From positions 5,457,001 through 5,521,000 of the forward strand of contig NC_134755.1 in NCBI RefSeq assembly GCF_050436995.1: a stretch of DNA of 64,000 nt, read 5' to 3'. A program made the translations under genes and the position numbers. Within the stretch, counting starts at the first letter, position 1; each line of letters begins with the position of its first letter. Below are positions 1-12,753 of the stretch, one piece after another. The notes under the pieces are model-generated. The model did not search any database, had not been told where the DNA came from, and was given only the letters and a program-made list of their open reading frames with translations. The DNA is from Anticarsia gemmatalis. Taxonomy: Eukaryota > Arthropoda > Insecta > Lepidoptera > Erebidae.

Positions 1-802
1 TTATCATAAATCAATACAAGCTTGTTAAGTAACCAAAAAAGGTGGAACATTCTTCGAATCAAATTATTTTTCGTTTTCCTTTCGAATAACAAATGGGTTT
101 CGTATAAAGTTTTGGGCAAATGCCTGCTTTGTAGAAAAGTATATTATTTATTATTGAATTTTAGAAATTGATTTATTGACAGATTCCTTGATAGTTAGAA
201 GCGGTATCAAATAATAATATATTAAAAACTATCAAAGAGATTAGGGTAAAAAGTTCGTATTGAAGTTAAGTACATTTGGCAGAAGCGCGATGTTAAATAA
301 TGGCATTCTTATTTTACGGGTTATCATACACAAACAGTCTTAGTTAAGACCGGTCGTTAGTTCAAGAAATAGACGGCTTTCAACAAATAAATAATGGCAA
401 AACTATATCCAGCTTCTTTAGCGGTAAATTGAGAATTGAGCACTTAAAAAAGCACGAGATAGTTTTTTATTTCATACATTTTTGTAGTTATTCCGTAATA
501 AAACTCTCTTATTTATTATTAATAACGTATCATGCAGCAGTTATTAATTTCTGTAAAACAAAACATTATACGCTGGTGCAATATTAAACTATATTAATTA
601 TCCATAATTCTTAATTAATTTTGGGGCGGCAACGTTATTACACTACCGCGTATCTACTGCAAAAGTATGGTTACATTTTCCAATATTCAGGCCGCCTGAG
701 ACTTAACGTAATTAGTTATGTAAAACCACTCTTTTTTAATATGTTTTTAAAGTCAGTAGTCATTGAAATGTTTATTTGATAGGGGTAAGTAGAGACTACA
801 AT
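1..802. other. Non-coding AT-rich stretch, no gene seen
   Basis: No open frame of useful length and no recognised repeat. The sequence is plain AT-rich DNA with scattered short A and T runs. Nothing in it could be tied to an RNA gene or a regulatory element. Confidence 0.7.
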
Positions 803-995
803 ATCTAATTATATAAAATTCTCACGTCACAGTTTTCGTTACCGTACTCCTCCGAAACGGCTTGACCGATTCTCATGAAACTTTGTGAGCATATTGAGTA
901 GGTCTGAGAATCGGCCAACATCTATGTTGCATGCCCCTAAGTGACACTTTTTTTAAAATTTTTATGGCATAACAACGTTTGCCGGATCAGCTTGT
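803..995 (-). repeat. Short non-autonomous interspersed element, reverse orientation
   Basis: Read on the minus strand, the element opens with AAGCTGATCCGGCAAACGTT near 994, carries an AATCGGTCAAGCCGTTTCGG block near 860-880, and closes with TTTTATATAATTAGAT at 803. I recall this type as a common lepidopteran repeat. Its head (AGCTGAYCCG), its AATCGG block and its TTATAAT-type tail match the same positions in the elements at 6309-6591 and 52839-53106, while the body differs and the (CAAA)n run is missing. It has no coding capacity. The class is uncertain: an RTE-related SINE or a Helitron-like element are both possible. Boundaries are good to about 10 bp. Confidence 0.7.
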
Positions 996-2394
996 TATGT
1001 ATAAATTTTATTGATAGTTTTTAGGAGTCAACAAAGAATAATGTTTTTAATTAGAATGTACTATTGTTTCATGATGTTCATATACATAATTTTAGAAATA
1101 GCAACAATCTTGAGTCTTGATCGATCTGAAGTTTCGGATACTTAAGTGGAATTTCGACGGTTGTTTTCATAATATATAATTGCTGTCACTTAACTATTGG
1201 ATAATTATTTAAACACTTATCCATTAACTGCAAAATAGGCCCTAGGCCCAAAATATTATTGTAAAGATAGGTAAATATAGAAAGGTGGTGTATTGTCAGA
1301 TATTATTTTGGAGGACATTTTCATTTAATCGTATTCGTTCATTGTTTTCGATTCCCAGTAACAATAAAACGGCTATTTGTCTTTTGTATCGTTTGTTGTC
1401 ACGTGTATCGTAACTCGTTATTTGCCTTATCGTTTATCGAGATGTATGTGAAAATGTGCTTCGAAACGTGCGGGGAATCCTGAAGCGAGGGCCAGCTTAT
1501 CGCATTACACGTCGGGAACAACGTTCTCTAAGCGATGCGCAATTACCGTGGTACCGAATCGATTCTACGAGCACTCAAATCGATTGTCTTTTTATCGAAT
1601 CGACTTTGTGATGCGATGTTTTTTTTTAAGATGACATCTCTTTTATATCAAAGCGACTACTTTTGTGACTACTACTACTTACATCATTAATTACTGTCTT
1701 TTACACTAACTTAGTAAACAACGCCTACGTTTAAATAATTTCCTTAGTAACCGGTATTTAGATGCATTGTTAATGAATTAAATGCACGTAACAAAAACTA
1801 CTACAGTTAAATCAAAAGTTGTACCGCATCACTAGAACGTACTCTCAGAGAGTATGTTCAGAGCAAACGTTGCAGAGGAATGTACGCTTGTATCTGTTTA
1901 CAATTTTGATCAATACTTGAGATTAAATTCGCCTTTGTCTAAATTCCTTTACGGAACTCGGCAATCAGTGTTATTATGAAACTTTTAATGCTTGCGGTTC
2001 GGCTCAGTGTGTTGTTGAGTCTGCTATTAAACTTTCACCGGCGGTCTTTTCGAGGAGATCAAACTCTTTATTATCGATCCAGTAAACATTGGCTATCTTC
2101 CAAAGATATTTGTGCCATGATTTGTATGGTAAATTGCTTTTTGTTTTGGGAAAGATCAATCATTAGTTCGTAAGTAGCTATATTATATTACTAAGCATTC
2201 AAAGTTTTTTGAAATTAAATAGAACGAAATTTTGTCATTGTAGGTAACACAGAAAACATAATTAAGACAATTATATGAATTATATGAATGTTTAATGACA
2301 CTATTATATGAATGTTTATAATTAACTTCTGTAGGTACATACCTACAAAGAAGTAGATACCTACGAGTAAAGGTAGCCATCTTAATCCTACCTC
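996..2394. other. Non-coding stretch; minor tandem repeat
   Basis: No gene seen. About 1440-1600 is richer in CpG than its surroundings and contains ATCGATT-type motifs, so it could be a conserved non-coding block, but nothing identifies it. The 65-codon frames at 1976-2173 (+) and 2183-2380 (-) have no recognisable domain and are taken as chance. Confidence 0.65.
2271..2318. repeat. Short imperfect tandem repeat (TTATATGAATGTTTA)
   Basis: The unit TTATATGAAT(GTTTA) appears three times, at 2271-2280, 2281-2294 and 2304-2318, the first copy being short. A small hairpin follows at 2331-2346 (GTAGGTA, two bases, TACCTAC). Probably local replication slippage. Confidence 0.6.
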
Positions 2395-2475
2395 TTCGGA
2401 CTTGGTTCGCTTAGAAACGCTTAAGCTTCTAAAAGCCCGGGTTCAAATCCTGTGAATCAGACAAAGTGGTGCAGT
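2395..2475 (+). repeat. tRNA-like or SINE-head remnant
   Basis: GGTTCAAATCC at 2440-2450 matches the Pol III B box (GGTTCRANNCC). A weak A-box-like TGGTTCGCTTAG lies about 35 bp upstream near 2403. I cannot fold the segment into a clean cloverleaf and no acceptor stem pairs across it, so a functional tRNA gene is unlikely. It is better read as a degraded tRNA-derived SINE head or a tRNA pseudogene. Confidence 0.35.
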
Positions 2476-2725
2476 GCTTCGTAACCACAAATATTTGTTA
2501 CTCGTAGGATGTACTGGACACAGTACAAATGGACCGTGTTTCATAGGTGTATATCGAATATTGAACGTCAAATTCGTGAGAGCTTTTGCTGTAACAGAAA
2601 TACACAGTTTAAACACATCAATATTCCAATGTAATATTGTATTTGTTGATATGTACCTACAATTGATTTAATCATTGCAAGACAACATTTAATATCTTGT
2701 ACCCTATATGATAATGTACACGCTA

Positions 2726-2937
2726 GGTCGGGGAAAAAGTCTTTTCGCACTATAGTACTTATGTAGGTACGAACTTAAAATCTTTTCTCTAAACAAAAAA
2801 GCTCGATATTTGGGTAGGTACCTCACGAGCTCACTGAAAGAAACCTAATGAACCGTGTACTCATTAGTGATTCTTGAAGCCAAAGAGATTTTATAAGTTC
2901 ATACATACTATAATGCGAAAAGACTTTTTCCCCGACC
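2726..2937. mobile_element. Mariner-type MITE (212 bp) with TA target duplication
   Basis: Perfect 24-bp terminal inverted repeats occupy 2726-2749 and 2914-2937, beginning GGTCGGGGAAAAAGTC. They are bounded by TA at 2724-2725 and 2938-2939, the duplication expected of the Tc1/mariner superfamily. The inverted repeat continues imperfectly inward to about 45 bp, with a small insertion in the left arm. The GGGGAAAAAGTC-type terminus is one I associate with mariner elements. No transposase frame is present, so the copy would have been mobilised in trans. The perfect terminal match suggests it is not very old. Confidence 0.88.
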
Positions 2938-2939
2938 TA

Positions 2940-5900
2940 ATATTATTATGTTGGTGACGGATATAATTTCGTTCGATGATTCATTACTTAATCTGCTATT
3001 TTAGACACGATAAAAAATATTATATTAACCAAAAAGGAGAACATTACATAAAATAATGTCAACTTTCGATAACCATCGTCCGCTACGGTTACACCTTACA
3101 GCACAACAAAGTACCAATTCCCTGTCGACAGAATCATTTGTATGGTAATACAAAAGCTATAAACGTAGGTATACCCTTTTAGTGGATTATCGGCGTGATG
3201 TATATTTTTTAAGTTTAGTCACGTTAGTCTTCCTGGTGAGTGGGTACACGAGAATTTATCGTCTATTGCTACAGTCCGTAGAAGCTTTTATTGCTTCATT
3301 CGTTTCAATTTCTAGTAAGTGTAACGATTTGTGAAATCCCGACTCCATTTTCTTCTGTTTTGTTTGAAACTACGTGTGATGGCGAATTTGTGTTTGTATT
3401 TTGATTATTGATTAGATTAGTCGTGACTGTTGTGCCAAGGATATTTGCGAATACAAATTGAGTTTAAAATTATGGTCAAAATATTTTTTATTCAACTAGT
3501 TTAATCTTTAAACAATCTAGTATTTCAATAAATAAATAAATACAACCAACAGCTTTTGCTTCTATAATAACATAAATATTTTAATAAGTAAGAACCCTTA
3601 GTGAGTATCAGCATATTTCATAAAGTATTCTGTGGTATTACTTTCTCGCCGCGAATCTGTCTATGCGACAAATGTTCTCGTACGTTGCTCCAAGGTCAAA
3701 CAACTGTAAGCTTGTACACTGTACTGTACATTATATATTTATTATTTTCAGAAACTGCGCTCGACAAAATTTAATATACTTGTAAGTACAAAATTTGTAT
3801 TCGTCGAGTCACTTAGTAAATAAAAGCAAATTTTATATTCAGATACAAAAATCTGGTTATTCGTAACACTATCTGGAATACAAACATAAAAAAACCTCGT
3901 CAGAAAAAATAAGCATCAACGGTTTCTCTTTAAAAGGATCAGCATATCTCATTAATCTGGCAAACACCCAAGGCGTTTTATACAATGGCCCAGACGAAAC
4001 AGAACATTGAGGCAGAAGATAATCCAGGTAAACTCAGCCAGTAAGGACTTTCTAATTAGAACCTCAATTGTGAGAACGGACGAGAGGAAATAAGGATTTA
4101 GACAATTGGCCTACGGATATGGGAAACGGAATTCTATTATAGAACGTAATATTAAATCGCTCCAATTCCCCTTTCACGTAGAAATTCAAATGTACGGGAG
4201 ATTGCAGGAATTAGGTTATTGAAATGCATTTTTGTCTTTTCGAATTTAGATTGGCTTCAAAGTTGATTTTACTGTTTGGAGCAACGTAATTTGAAGTTTC
4301 AACTTTTAGTGACATTTTCGTGTTGTAATATTGATATTGGCAATAAAGAATAAATAAATTATTAAAGACCGAACTCTCAAAGCATTGTGAAAACTAACAC
4401 TTCTTTAGCATAGAAACGCAAGGTTAGCAACGAACTTTAAGCTATTAAAAGTTAACAATATAAAAATTATAAATTAAAATTCAGAAATCAGTACAGTGAC
4501 TATTTTAATAAATCACGCTCTAAATGGTGTGCCTGTGCATGAAAAGCTCTATTCTGTAGGTCCCCTTGCGTTTTGTGTTCCCCAGTTCGTAACGATCTAT
4601 TCAAAATTAAAAGGCATACAAGACCGCTTAATAGCTTTATTTGTTCATCTTTACTACCTTTTTTCGCTCGGTCCTGAAGTGAAGCTTCCGATGAAAAGAA
4701 AAACGTTCAAAATTGCACTTTAATTTCGTACTTAAGTATGGACTAGAGACGTAAGTAACTTCAATATTTTTCAAAAATAAATGAAAGTTTCAAACTTGAA
4801 TCATTATAAAAATAATCAAGATGCGTCTCAAATACAGGCAAGCTCACGAACCGAGCATGAAAAGTGTACTCAACAAAAATTCCATCATCAGCATGATATT
4901 GAATCGTAATGACTGCGACAAATATTGCTGTGAAAATAAACACCAACATGAAATTAAAAATATCTCTCCCGCCGTATCAGTAGGCGAAGCTTGAATCCAA
5001 TTTATTTAAAATTCACATCCATAATCTGCGATAAAGTCAAACGCATTCCGAGTGCTCGTCGGGTAAATATTGAAATTCATTTTATATTACACTTCGTGCA
5101 CTCCATCTGCTCTTTTTACACGGTCAGAAGCAATTAGGGACGAGGAAAAATATTAATTTTCCTTTTTCGTGTTTCATGGAAATTAAAATAGATTGATTTT
5201 TAATATCTTTCTTCAGAAACGTGTTGGTAATCTCTAGACCAAACTTATGCCGCAACTTGTTTCCTAAGACTACTCTTTAATAGTACTTTTACTCGAACAT
5301 AAAATGTTTCTCCAAAATAAATGTTACCTCGGGGTGGTCTTTCGGAGATGGAAATGTTTTTGCTTTCAATACAAAAGTGCTTGTGTATTGAAAACGCTGT
5401 ACAAATTGTTGGAAAAGATCCCAAGGGCGCATTGAAAGCGTATTTCGCAGATACATGTTACCTGGCGTCTTACCACCGAATAAACGTTCACTTAGAGTGG
5501 TTTGTCAATACGAGTCGGAAAGCTTTTACTTTGCGCTCCTTGCAAAATACGTAAATATTTCTTCTTTATCTATTGTGCTGATCTGGCAAAAGTAATAAGT
5601 GTCTCCTCAGTTCACTGGGAAAGGACGCGGAAATGCCAGTCCCTTTAATGAATGTTTCGTTCTTATAGCTATTTACATCGAAATTGTAATTCGTATTCAG
5701 CATGTTCCGAGAGAATGCTTTCCATTATATTGCATGAATTTATGTTCTCATTGAAAACTGAATACTTGACTTTGATAAACATTTTAATTAGCTTTTTTCG
5801 TGCACATCTTTCATTAAAAAATATTCATGTAATTTGTAAAAAGATTGGCTGAATTTGATCTCACATAACCCTTCTGACATTGTTAAAGTCCTTGCAGCAA

Positions 5901-6308
5901 CTTTCTTTATATTTGTGTCAGAGCGCGTTATATTAAATGTACTAGAAAAACAAGTTATGATACCAATTTCACGTTGATTATGTATTTTATTGCAGTTTTA
6001 CATATTCATGAGGTAAAAAGTGCGACACACGTACAAATCTAAGATCTAACCTCCAGACGTGGTCCTTATTAAAATTATTCTCTTCAGAAGTCTACCTCAA
6101 GGTCTAACACATTGTTAGGGCATCCTTTCTTATACAATAGTGAAGACGTTCCTTTTCTAAGAAACTTTTCGTCAAAGCGCCGCCCTCGATCGGAAATTTG
6201 AATGCTAAAAAAGTATTAAATCTAATCAAACTATTTTATTGTATCGCCCTCGTCAACATGTGTGTCGTTTTTTTAGTCCGTTTTATTATCTTCTGAATAA
6301 TATAAAGT
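2940..6308. other. Non-coding stretch, no gene seen
   Basis: AT-rich and without any recognisable frame. It holds a short (AATA)n run at 3527-3542 that may be the tail of a decayed retroelement. The frames at 4496-4723 and 5321-5554 (75 and 77 codons, +) show no domain and no biased composition and are treated as chance. Confidence 0.65.
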
Positions 6309-6591
6309 ACTAGCTGACCCGCGCAACTTCGCTTGCGTCACAAAAGAGAGAATGGGTCAAAACTTTCCCGTTTTTGTTACATTTTTTACTGCTGCTCTGC
6401 TCCTATTGGTCGTAGCGTGATGATATATAGCCTATAACCTTCCTCGATAAATGGGCTATCTAACACTGAAAGAATTTTTCAAATCGGACCCGTAGTTCCT
6501 GAGATTAGTGCGTTCAAACAAACAAACAAACAAACAAACAAACAAACAAACAAACAAACAAACTCTTCAGCTTTATAATATTAGTATAGAT
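6309..6591 (+). mobile_element. Short non-autonomous element with (CAAA)n run
   Basis: Starts ACTAGCTGACCCGCGCAACT and ends TTATAATATTAGTATAGAT, with a (CAAA)n tract at about 6516-6563 just inside the tail. A second, closely similar copy lies at 52839-53106; the two align end to end apart from tract length and scattered substitutions. This is a common repeat type in moths and butterflies (recalled, not searched). It has no open frame. Assignment to an RTE-linked SINE versus a Helitron-like element is left open, because neither a tRNA head nor a clear CTRR end with hairpin is visible. Confidence 0.85.
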
Positions 6592-9500
6592 TGATATGCG
6601 TGTGTCAGCTATGTGACAAAAGTTTTGATAATTAATGTACAAACTCAAAAGGATGTGAGTTTAAAGTAGAAATAAAAACATTACTGCAGAGGAATGTGCA
6701 AAACATTACAATGGACCACAATTCTCCAATAAATGGATTTAAAATTAATCTTAAAGCTTTTCAGTATTGAGTTTAATTCCCAAAAACCTGAGTTCAGTTA
6801 ACAAGATATTTAGATGTATGGTTAAAAACAAAGGCTATTCTCAAACGACAAACTCTATTAAACTATACGTTAAAAATAATTGCTTAAGTGACATTCATGT
6901 CTTTCAAGTCTGATTTATTTTATAATACCTTTAAACAATGAAGATGTTTTAGTTTACGATATGTATGAACTCGTTAAAACTTCGCTTTAGACTAAACTAA
7001 GTATCCACAAGAGTTATGTTTATCTCTGCTTTATATGTTTTCTATTAAGTCATATAACGACGGTGTAAAGATAATGTAGTTAAAACCACGTAACTACTAT
7101 TTTAATGAATGGTAGCCATAAACGTCATTTTGACTTTTCCAGTACATAATTCATATCAAGTCACAGTTGTGGAAATTTATATTAACCGTTCTTCCATAGA
7201 AAACGTAGTGTAGAAAAGGAGGATACTTAATCATGTGTTTAAAATAAAAGGTTGATATTTTACGTTTATCCAAATTAATTGCAAACAGCCTGATCAATCC
7301 GCTCCTACCAGTGTTGTTGCGTTATGATAAAAAGAAAACCTACGTTTACTAGTTACCAAGCTTCGCTATTCTAAGTCGATAACGGTAAACTTTCTAGCTT
7401 GCCTGTTCTAACGTGAAACATAAACTCGTATCATCTAATTTTCTTTTACGGACTGACGAAAAAACATCGTAATAAATTACGAAACATATTATACCTAGTT
7501 TGTGAACTCCGTTTTGCCAATTTGGGTCTCGAACATAAAAAACCTTGTTCTTAGTTTCAAACTAAGTCTAGTAAGTTTTTAGACAAACACAGACGTGTGT
7601 TGTCTGTTCGCAAAAGTACAAGTTTAATCCCAAAACTTTGGTTTGAACTTGAATGGAAAGTTTTTAGGTAAACGGAATGTAGTGCTTTTAATTAGCAAGT
7701 TTCGTGAACAGGGATTTTGTGGGATTTCCTTAGAAAGTTATCTAGTTATTCTGAGATAATCGAGAACTAAGCGTTAGGCGCAAGGTACTCGATATTAAAC
7801 GAACCAAAGTTAAAGAAGCTTATCCTAAATAGAGTATTACATTCGAGATAAAATAATTAAATATGCGTGATTAAGAGAGAGCCGGGTAGCATATTAACAT
7901 TAAGGCTATCCCATTCAATTTACTTATAAGTGGACAATACCATAAGACCCCACATATTTTAGTACCGAAACATTAGCTTTCTCATATTAAATAAATAGAC
8001 TGCAATTTATAAACACGTGTTCACTGAATTTATACTAAATTGGAACACGACCCCAAACGTTCAGTATTTCCACTCAATTAAATGACTCGATGGGACAGAA
8101 ATGCGGGTACAGACAGATTTAATCGCAAGACATTTTGGTTTGCCTTTCATGTGTAATTTCCCACGGGTTGGACTGAGACCCACCCTTTGATTATTTCCTC
8201 TTCAATAGTCCTTATGTTTTTATATCTTTTGTTTCTGCTCAGTTTTTAAATCATCTCATTTCGACTCCCCCGCCGGCCAAATATTATATTTTAATAAAAC
8301 GCTCTTTTATACAAAAACTTTGAGATGTTTTGTTCTCATGTTTACTTTAGATTTAGCCACTGCAATGGTAAAAAACTTCGGCTAAATTTGATAACTTTCC
8401 AGACTTTGAAACATTTGATACAGAATTCGGCAAACAGTTTTATTTCACCTTCAGGATTCCAAGAAACAAAAATGTTTTTACATTTTGGCATTCGTGCCAA
8501 AACCTGAAAATACAAAAAGTCGACTTAAAATGACATCAGTATAGTATGTGTATCGTTCTTAAAATTGGTGAGTATTGGTTGATATAACCAACGTATTTCA
8601 ACCTTTTCTATTGGAACACTGTCCGAGCGTTTTTGTAAAGCTCCATTTGAATTTGAATTGGTTTCCATCCATGAAAAAAATACAAACTGTCAAACGTTTA
8701 ATTAATAGATCATCAATCACCGTAAAAGCATTCAATTTACGAGTTCAGTGACCTTCGCAATTTTTATTGAACCAGACAGCTGCGTCCGATTCTTTCTCAT
8801 CTCAATTTATCAGCCAGTTTCAAATTTGTAAATGTGTTCGGTAAATAAATGTCCCAACTTTAGCCATACATTTTTTGTACCTTCAAACGAATAAATAAAA
8901 GGAAACTGAACCGTCACACTGTAAATTTTTCACTTTCTCTTTAAGATAGAGAAATGATAACTGGACGGTTCAATGAAACCTGGTTTCCGCCTTCATTAGA
9001 CTACTCATAAAAAACTGGTGTGATTAATAACCACATGTGTATAAGCTGCACTATATCCGGGATTTATTAAACGCATCATGGAGTTATTTTCATATTTATG
9101 CAAAATTTCTGCGTCCAAAACATGAAAGACGTTATCAGGACACAAAAGCTATATTAATATGCTTTGTAACGGTTAATTTTATTATCACATTTGATTACTT
9201 GAATTGCTGTACAACCCCCGAAGGTATATAAAATACAAACCCCAACACAATATAGCTCGGTAATTACAGATTCATTACGCTACTTTCCAGTTTCTTTCCC
9301 CGAGAGATTCCATTTTCATTACACAGTACTTACGTGTAATGAACTGCATCCGTATGCAAACTACTTAATGAAGGTCCCCTAATAAAATAGACCTTAATAT
9401 TCAATAGCTAAAGACGAAATTCCCACGCAAATGGTTTTTCTAAAGAGTAAGCGGGCTTTTTTTATCAAAAGTCGTTTTATCCCGTGTAATCTTTATTTTT

Positions 9501-12500
9501 AAGTCACAAACGGTTGACTTGGACAAGAATATTTTATCGTTAATTCTTAAGTAAGAAGTATTAGATTTTGTGTAAAACATGCGATGAAGGAACCACGTTG
9601 AATATGGACCGTATAAAATATTTTATTTTTATTCGCGTGTGCAATTTGTTGAAGTGCGCAGAGCAAAATAGCCCAAATTGGTGCTTGAAGGCGATGTATT
9701 GGCCATTAAATTGCAGTTCTAGGTAATGCCAAATAACTCTGAAATTGCATTTTTTACATTTATGGCTGCGATTAACGATTGCAAAACAAGACTATATTTT
9801 GTCGATGGAAGAGTTCCGGTAAAAACGCCACTGTACTCCTTGCGATAAAGTATTGTCAACAAAGTTTTCGATTATCACTCCACGTAGTGTTTTATTTCCA
9901 TAAAATATTCTAACTCTCAAATAACTTTTGCATTATAGAGCCGAGCACTCTTAAGGGGGTGAAGTATCAAAGGAAGTTTGCTTTCACGTCACTTTGCCAT
10001 GTCTACACTATATTAGCATGTAGATAGAGCTAACCAATTTACCTTGAGCCGCCCTGCCGTTCTTAATGCTGGTTAAGGAGGAAATTACAGGCCACTTGGA
10101 GAGACGGGTGGAGGTCAAGTGTTTCTGGTCGGTCGTTACTAGTTGTTCGTTAGCCAGGGATCGGCATCCGGTTTCCTTATCACGGCACATCCGGCTCTAG
10201 AGCCGTTTTGTTTCTTTGAGAATGTACCGGATACCCGGGAGCATGTGGACCGATTGTAAACGTTGAATACAAGATTTGATTATACTTAGAAACATGTGTT
10301 CACTTGTTAGTACTACAGTGGAAACTAAGGGAAATACAAGCACGCTACAATAAAACAATTGATAACGAAATCCACCAATTTGTTCTTAGAAAAGAGATCT
10401 TGATTTACCTGTCTTGAAACGTGCATTAGTTGCATTTGTTCTTATCATTTATCATCTTATTACACGTTTCCGTCTTAAAATTGGATTTGTCCAGAATTCC
10501 AGATGCCAATTATTTTACTAAAATTCAAATGGCGTTATCAACGTATCTCAATATCTACATTAAAAACAAATTACGTAATCACAGCATCGCATCGGCAAAA
10601 GTTCTGAAAATGGCAGAAATATTGGAATATTAAACATCAACATGGAACGTTATTTTCTAATGCCCGCAGGCTCGGAGCCTAGACAAATTGGGTGACATAA
10701 CTAATACTGTTTTCCCACTACGATACGCATGACCTTTCAAAGCTAATAAACGTAATTTCCAATTGCAAACACATCCCTTAGCAGATTTAATATAATACTA
10801 ACATTATTACACATAATGAGGGTCGCATCTTCAATAACCCTAATCATTTGGACGTCCCTTCGTTTACATTAATGTTATTATCCAAGAAAATTTTATTTCA
10901 AAGATTCTACTTAAACCAATTTGTTTGGAAGTTATTAAAGTGAAGAGCAGCGAAGTTGACGCTCTCTTTACAGAAAAGTATCATGTGATAACAAGGGAAA
11001 CGTGTGACGTTTTGTTCACAAAATGGTAAGACGGATCTGCGAGAAAGACGACCTAAATTAAACCTTATTTTGACGTTAATAGGACAGATTATACAAAGGC
11101 CTAGTTCCCGGCTAGTTTAACAAGTGTAGTTGATAATTCTACTACGCATCGTCTGGGGAACAACATTAATTTATATATACACGTATAGTTACGAGGCTTT
11201 TAGTTTGGTGACATTCAGCAGTTCCTTCAAGTATTTCCATATTTTGTTTAACACAATGGTGATAAGCTTGCTCTTGCTTGGTATAAAATTATAGTTTTGA
11301 ACTATTTTGTGGGTCTGTTAGTTGACTTTATACAGTAGGGAAATAAGTCGAGAAGCGTAGGCGTCGCAATACATTATAACAAATTCTCGTATGTATAATT
11401 TTGTCAAGAATAGGCCTTTGTTTTTGTGAGGACGGTTAGGGACCCTATTTAATTTTGTCCTCCGGTATTTGCTATTCCTATACCATAGAAGCTAAATAAT
11501 GTCTTGGATGAATAAGGTCGACATTTGAAAAATGCGAAATACAGAGGCAGTGGTTTTATTTAATTCTATTACAATAACAATTTAAAAACAAGTCCATGCG
11601 TAGTCCTACACTTTTGGCTATATTCGTAGAAAAACCGATAAAATTTTTCTTTACCTAATTTGTGTACTAAATTCGATTTATTTATTTATTCACTGTGCGT
11701 TCTGGCATAAAGCGTATTACTCAAGGATGTCTGGCGATATAATATTTATTGCTGTTAAAGTCAGATCCAAAAAACGCCTCATAGATTCTCGGAAGTCAAA
11801 CTAAAGTCACAATTTCTATTCCAAGCTTGGTCCTAGTTTGCCTATAAGATTTTATGTGTAAGCATTAAATTCAGATGAAGGACTCTCGACGTCGGCAGCT
11901 CCGGAGATAGCCCAAGGATCTGGAATTTATGTAGCTGTTAAACGCAAAACTTCAACATGATCTACTACTGAATACTTGGGAATTATTTAGCAGCCTTTTT
12001 TGAAGTGTTAGTCTTACGATATAACCATTCACTGCAGAGATCTTACTCAGGGTTGTTATTGATCTATGCTTACGTCAGCCATATTTAAAATTGAAGAAGT
12101 GACTAGTATTTTCTATTTATCTTTCCGATAAAGTAGTACTTGAAAAATATCGAATAATAACAGAAATATTACCGATCTATATTAGACTACAAACTAAAAT
12201 TTTAAGTTAAATATTCAAATCAAAGCTGCCAATTAGCACGACCCATATATGACAATCTGAAATAATCTGTCGAAATAAATGGTGCACAACAACGGCCTCC
12301 GATAGATTCGGTTGACAAACTATTTGTGGTGAGGAGGCCACAATGTGGGCCACTGCATGGTATTATTAGATTCAGACACAAAGCGCCGACGTCACGAGAT
12401 GGAGTGTCATGTGGAAACATCTATTTTGCTCTTCGTCACTGTCACGTCGAGAGTTATGTACAAATATGCATGTGTTCGAACATGTATGGTGTATATTAAA

Positions 12501-12574
12501 TGAGTTCGCGTGACGTCGCTAGTTTATGCTGACAGTTGTTTGACAGTACTTTTCTTTACGTGTTTGTTTATGTA
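6592..12574. other. Non-coding stretch, no gene seen
   Basis: About 6 kb of AT-rich DNA with no recognisable coding sequence. The segment 10040-10260 is richer in GC and contains the palindrome listed at 10192-10205. Small frames at 8325-8507, 9037-9231, 10008-10190 (-) and 10430-10633 show no known domain. Confidence 0.65.
10192..10205. other. Perfect 14-bp GC-rich palindrome
   Basis: CGGCTCTAGAGCCG reads the same on both strands and stands out from the AT-rich surroundings. It sits in a GC-richer patch (about 10040-10260). It could be a binding site for a symmetric dimer or part of an unrecognised repeat; no function is claimed. Confidence 0.5.
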
Positions 12575-12753
12575 CCTCGATTCTCTACCACTATCGACTA
12601 CCAACAACCGGCTAGCTATCGACATTTTGACATTTAGAATGTACTGCCAAAATGTTTCCTACGACACCCGTCAGAGGCGCTGATCAGATTTTCACACAAA
12701 ATTTCTCGATGACAGTTCGGTTCTCGGTAGTCGAAGGCAGTAGAGAATCAAGG
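12575..12753 (+). mobile_element. TIR element (MITE-like), about 179 bp
   Basis: Imperfect terminal inverted repeats of about 45 bp: the left end GATTCTCTACCACTATCGAC and the reverse complement of the right end GATTCTCTACTGCCTTCGAC differ at a few positions and both continue into ATCGA. The core between them, with GACATTTAGAATGTACTGCC and GAGGCGCTGATCAGATTTTC, recurs at 18330-18455 and, reversed, at 52324-52423. There is no coding capacity. I could not fix a target-site duplication, so the superfamily is open. Confidence 0.78.

Noticed and set aside
2395..2475. Functional tRNA gene
   Set aside because: A B-box match is present, but no cloverleaf or acceptor pairing could be found.
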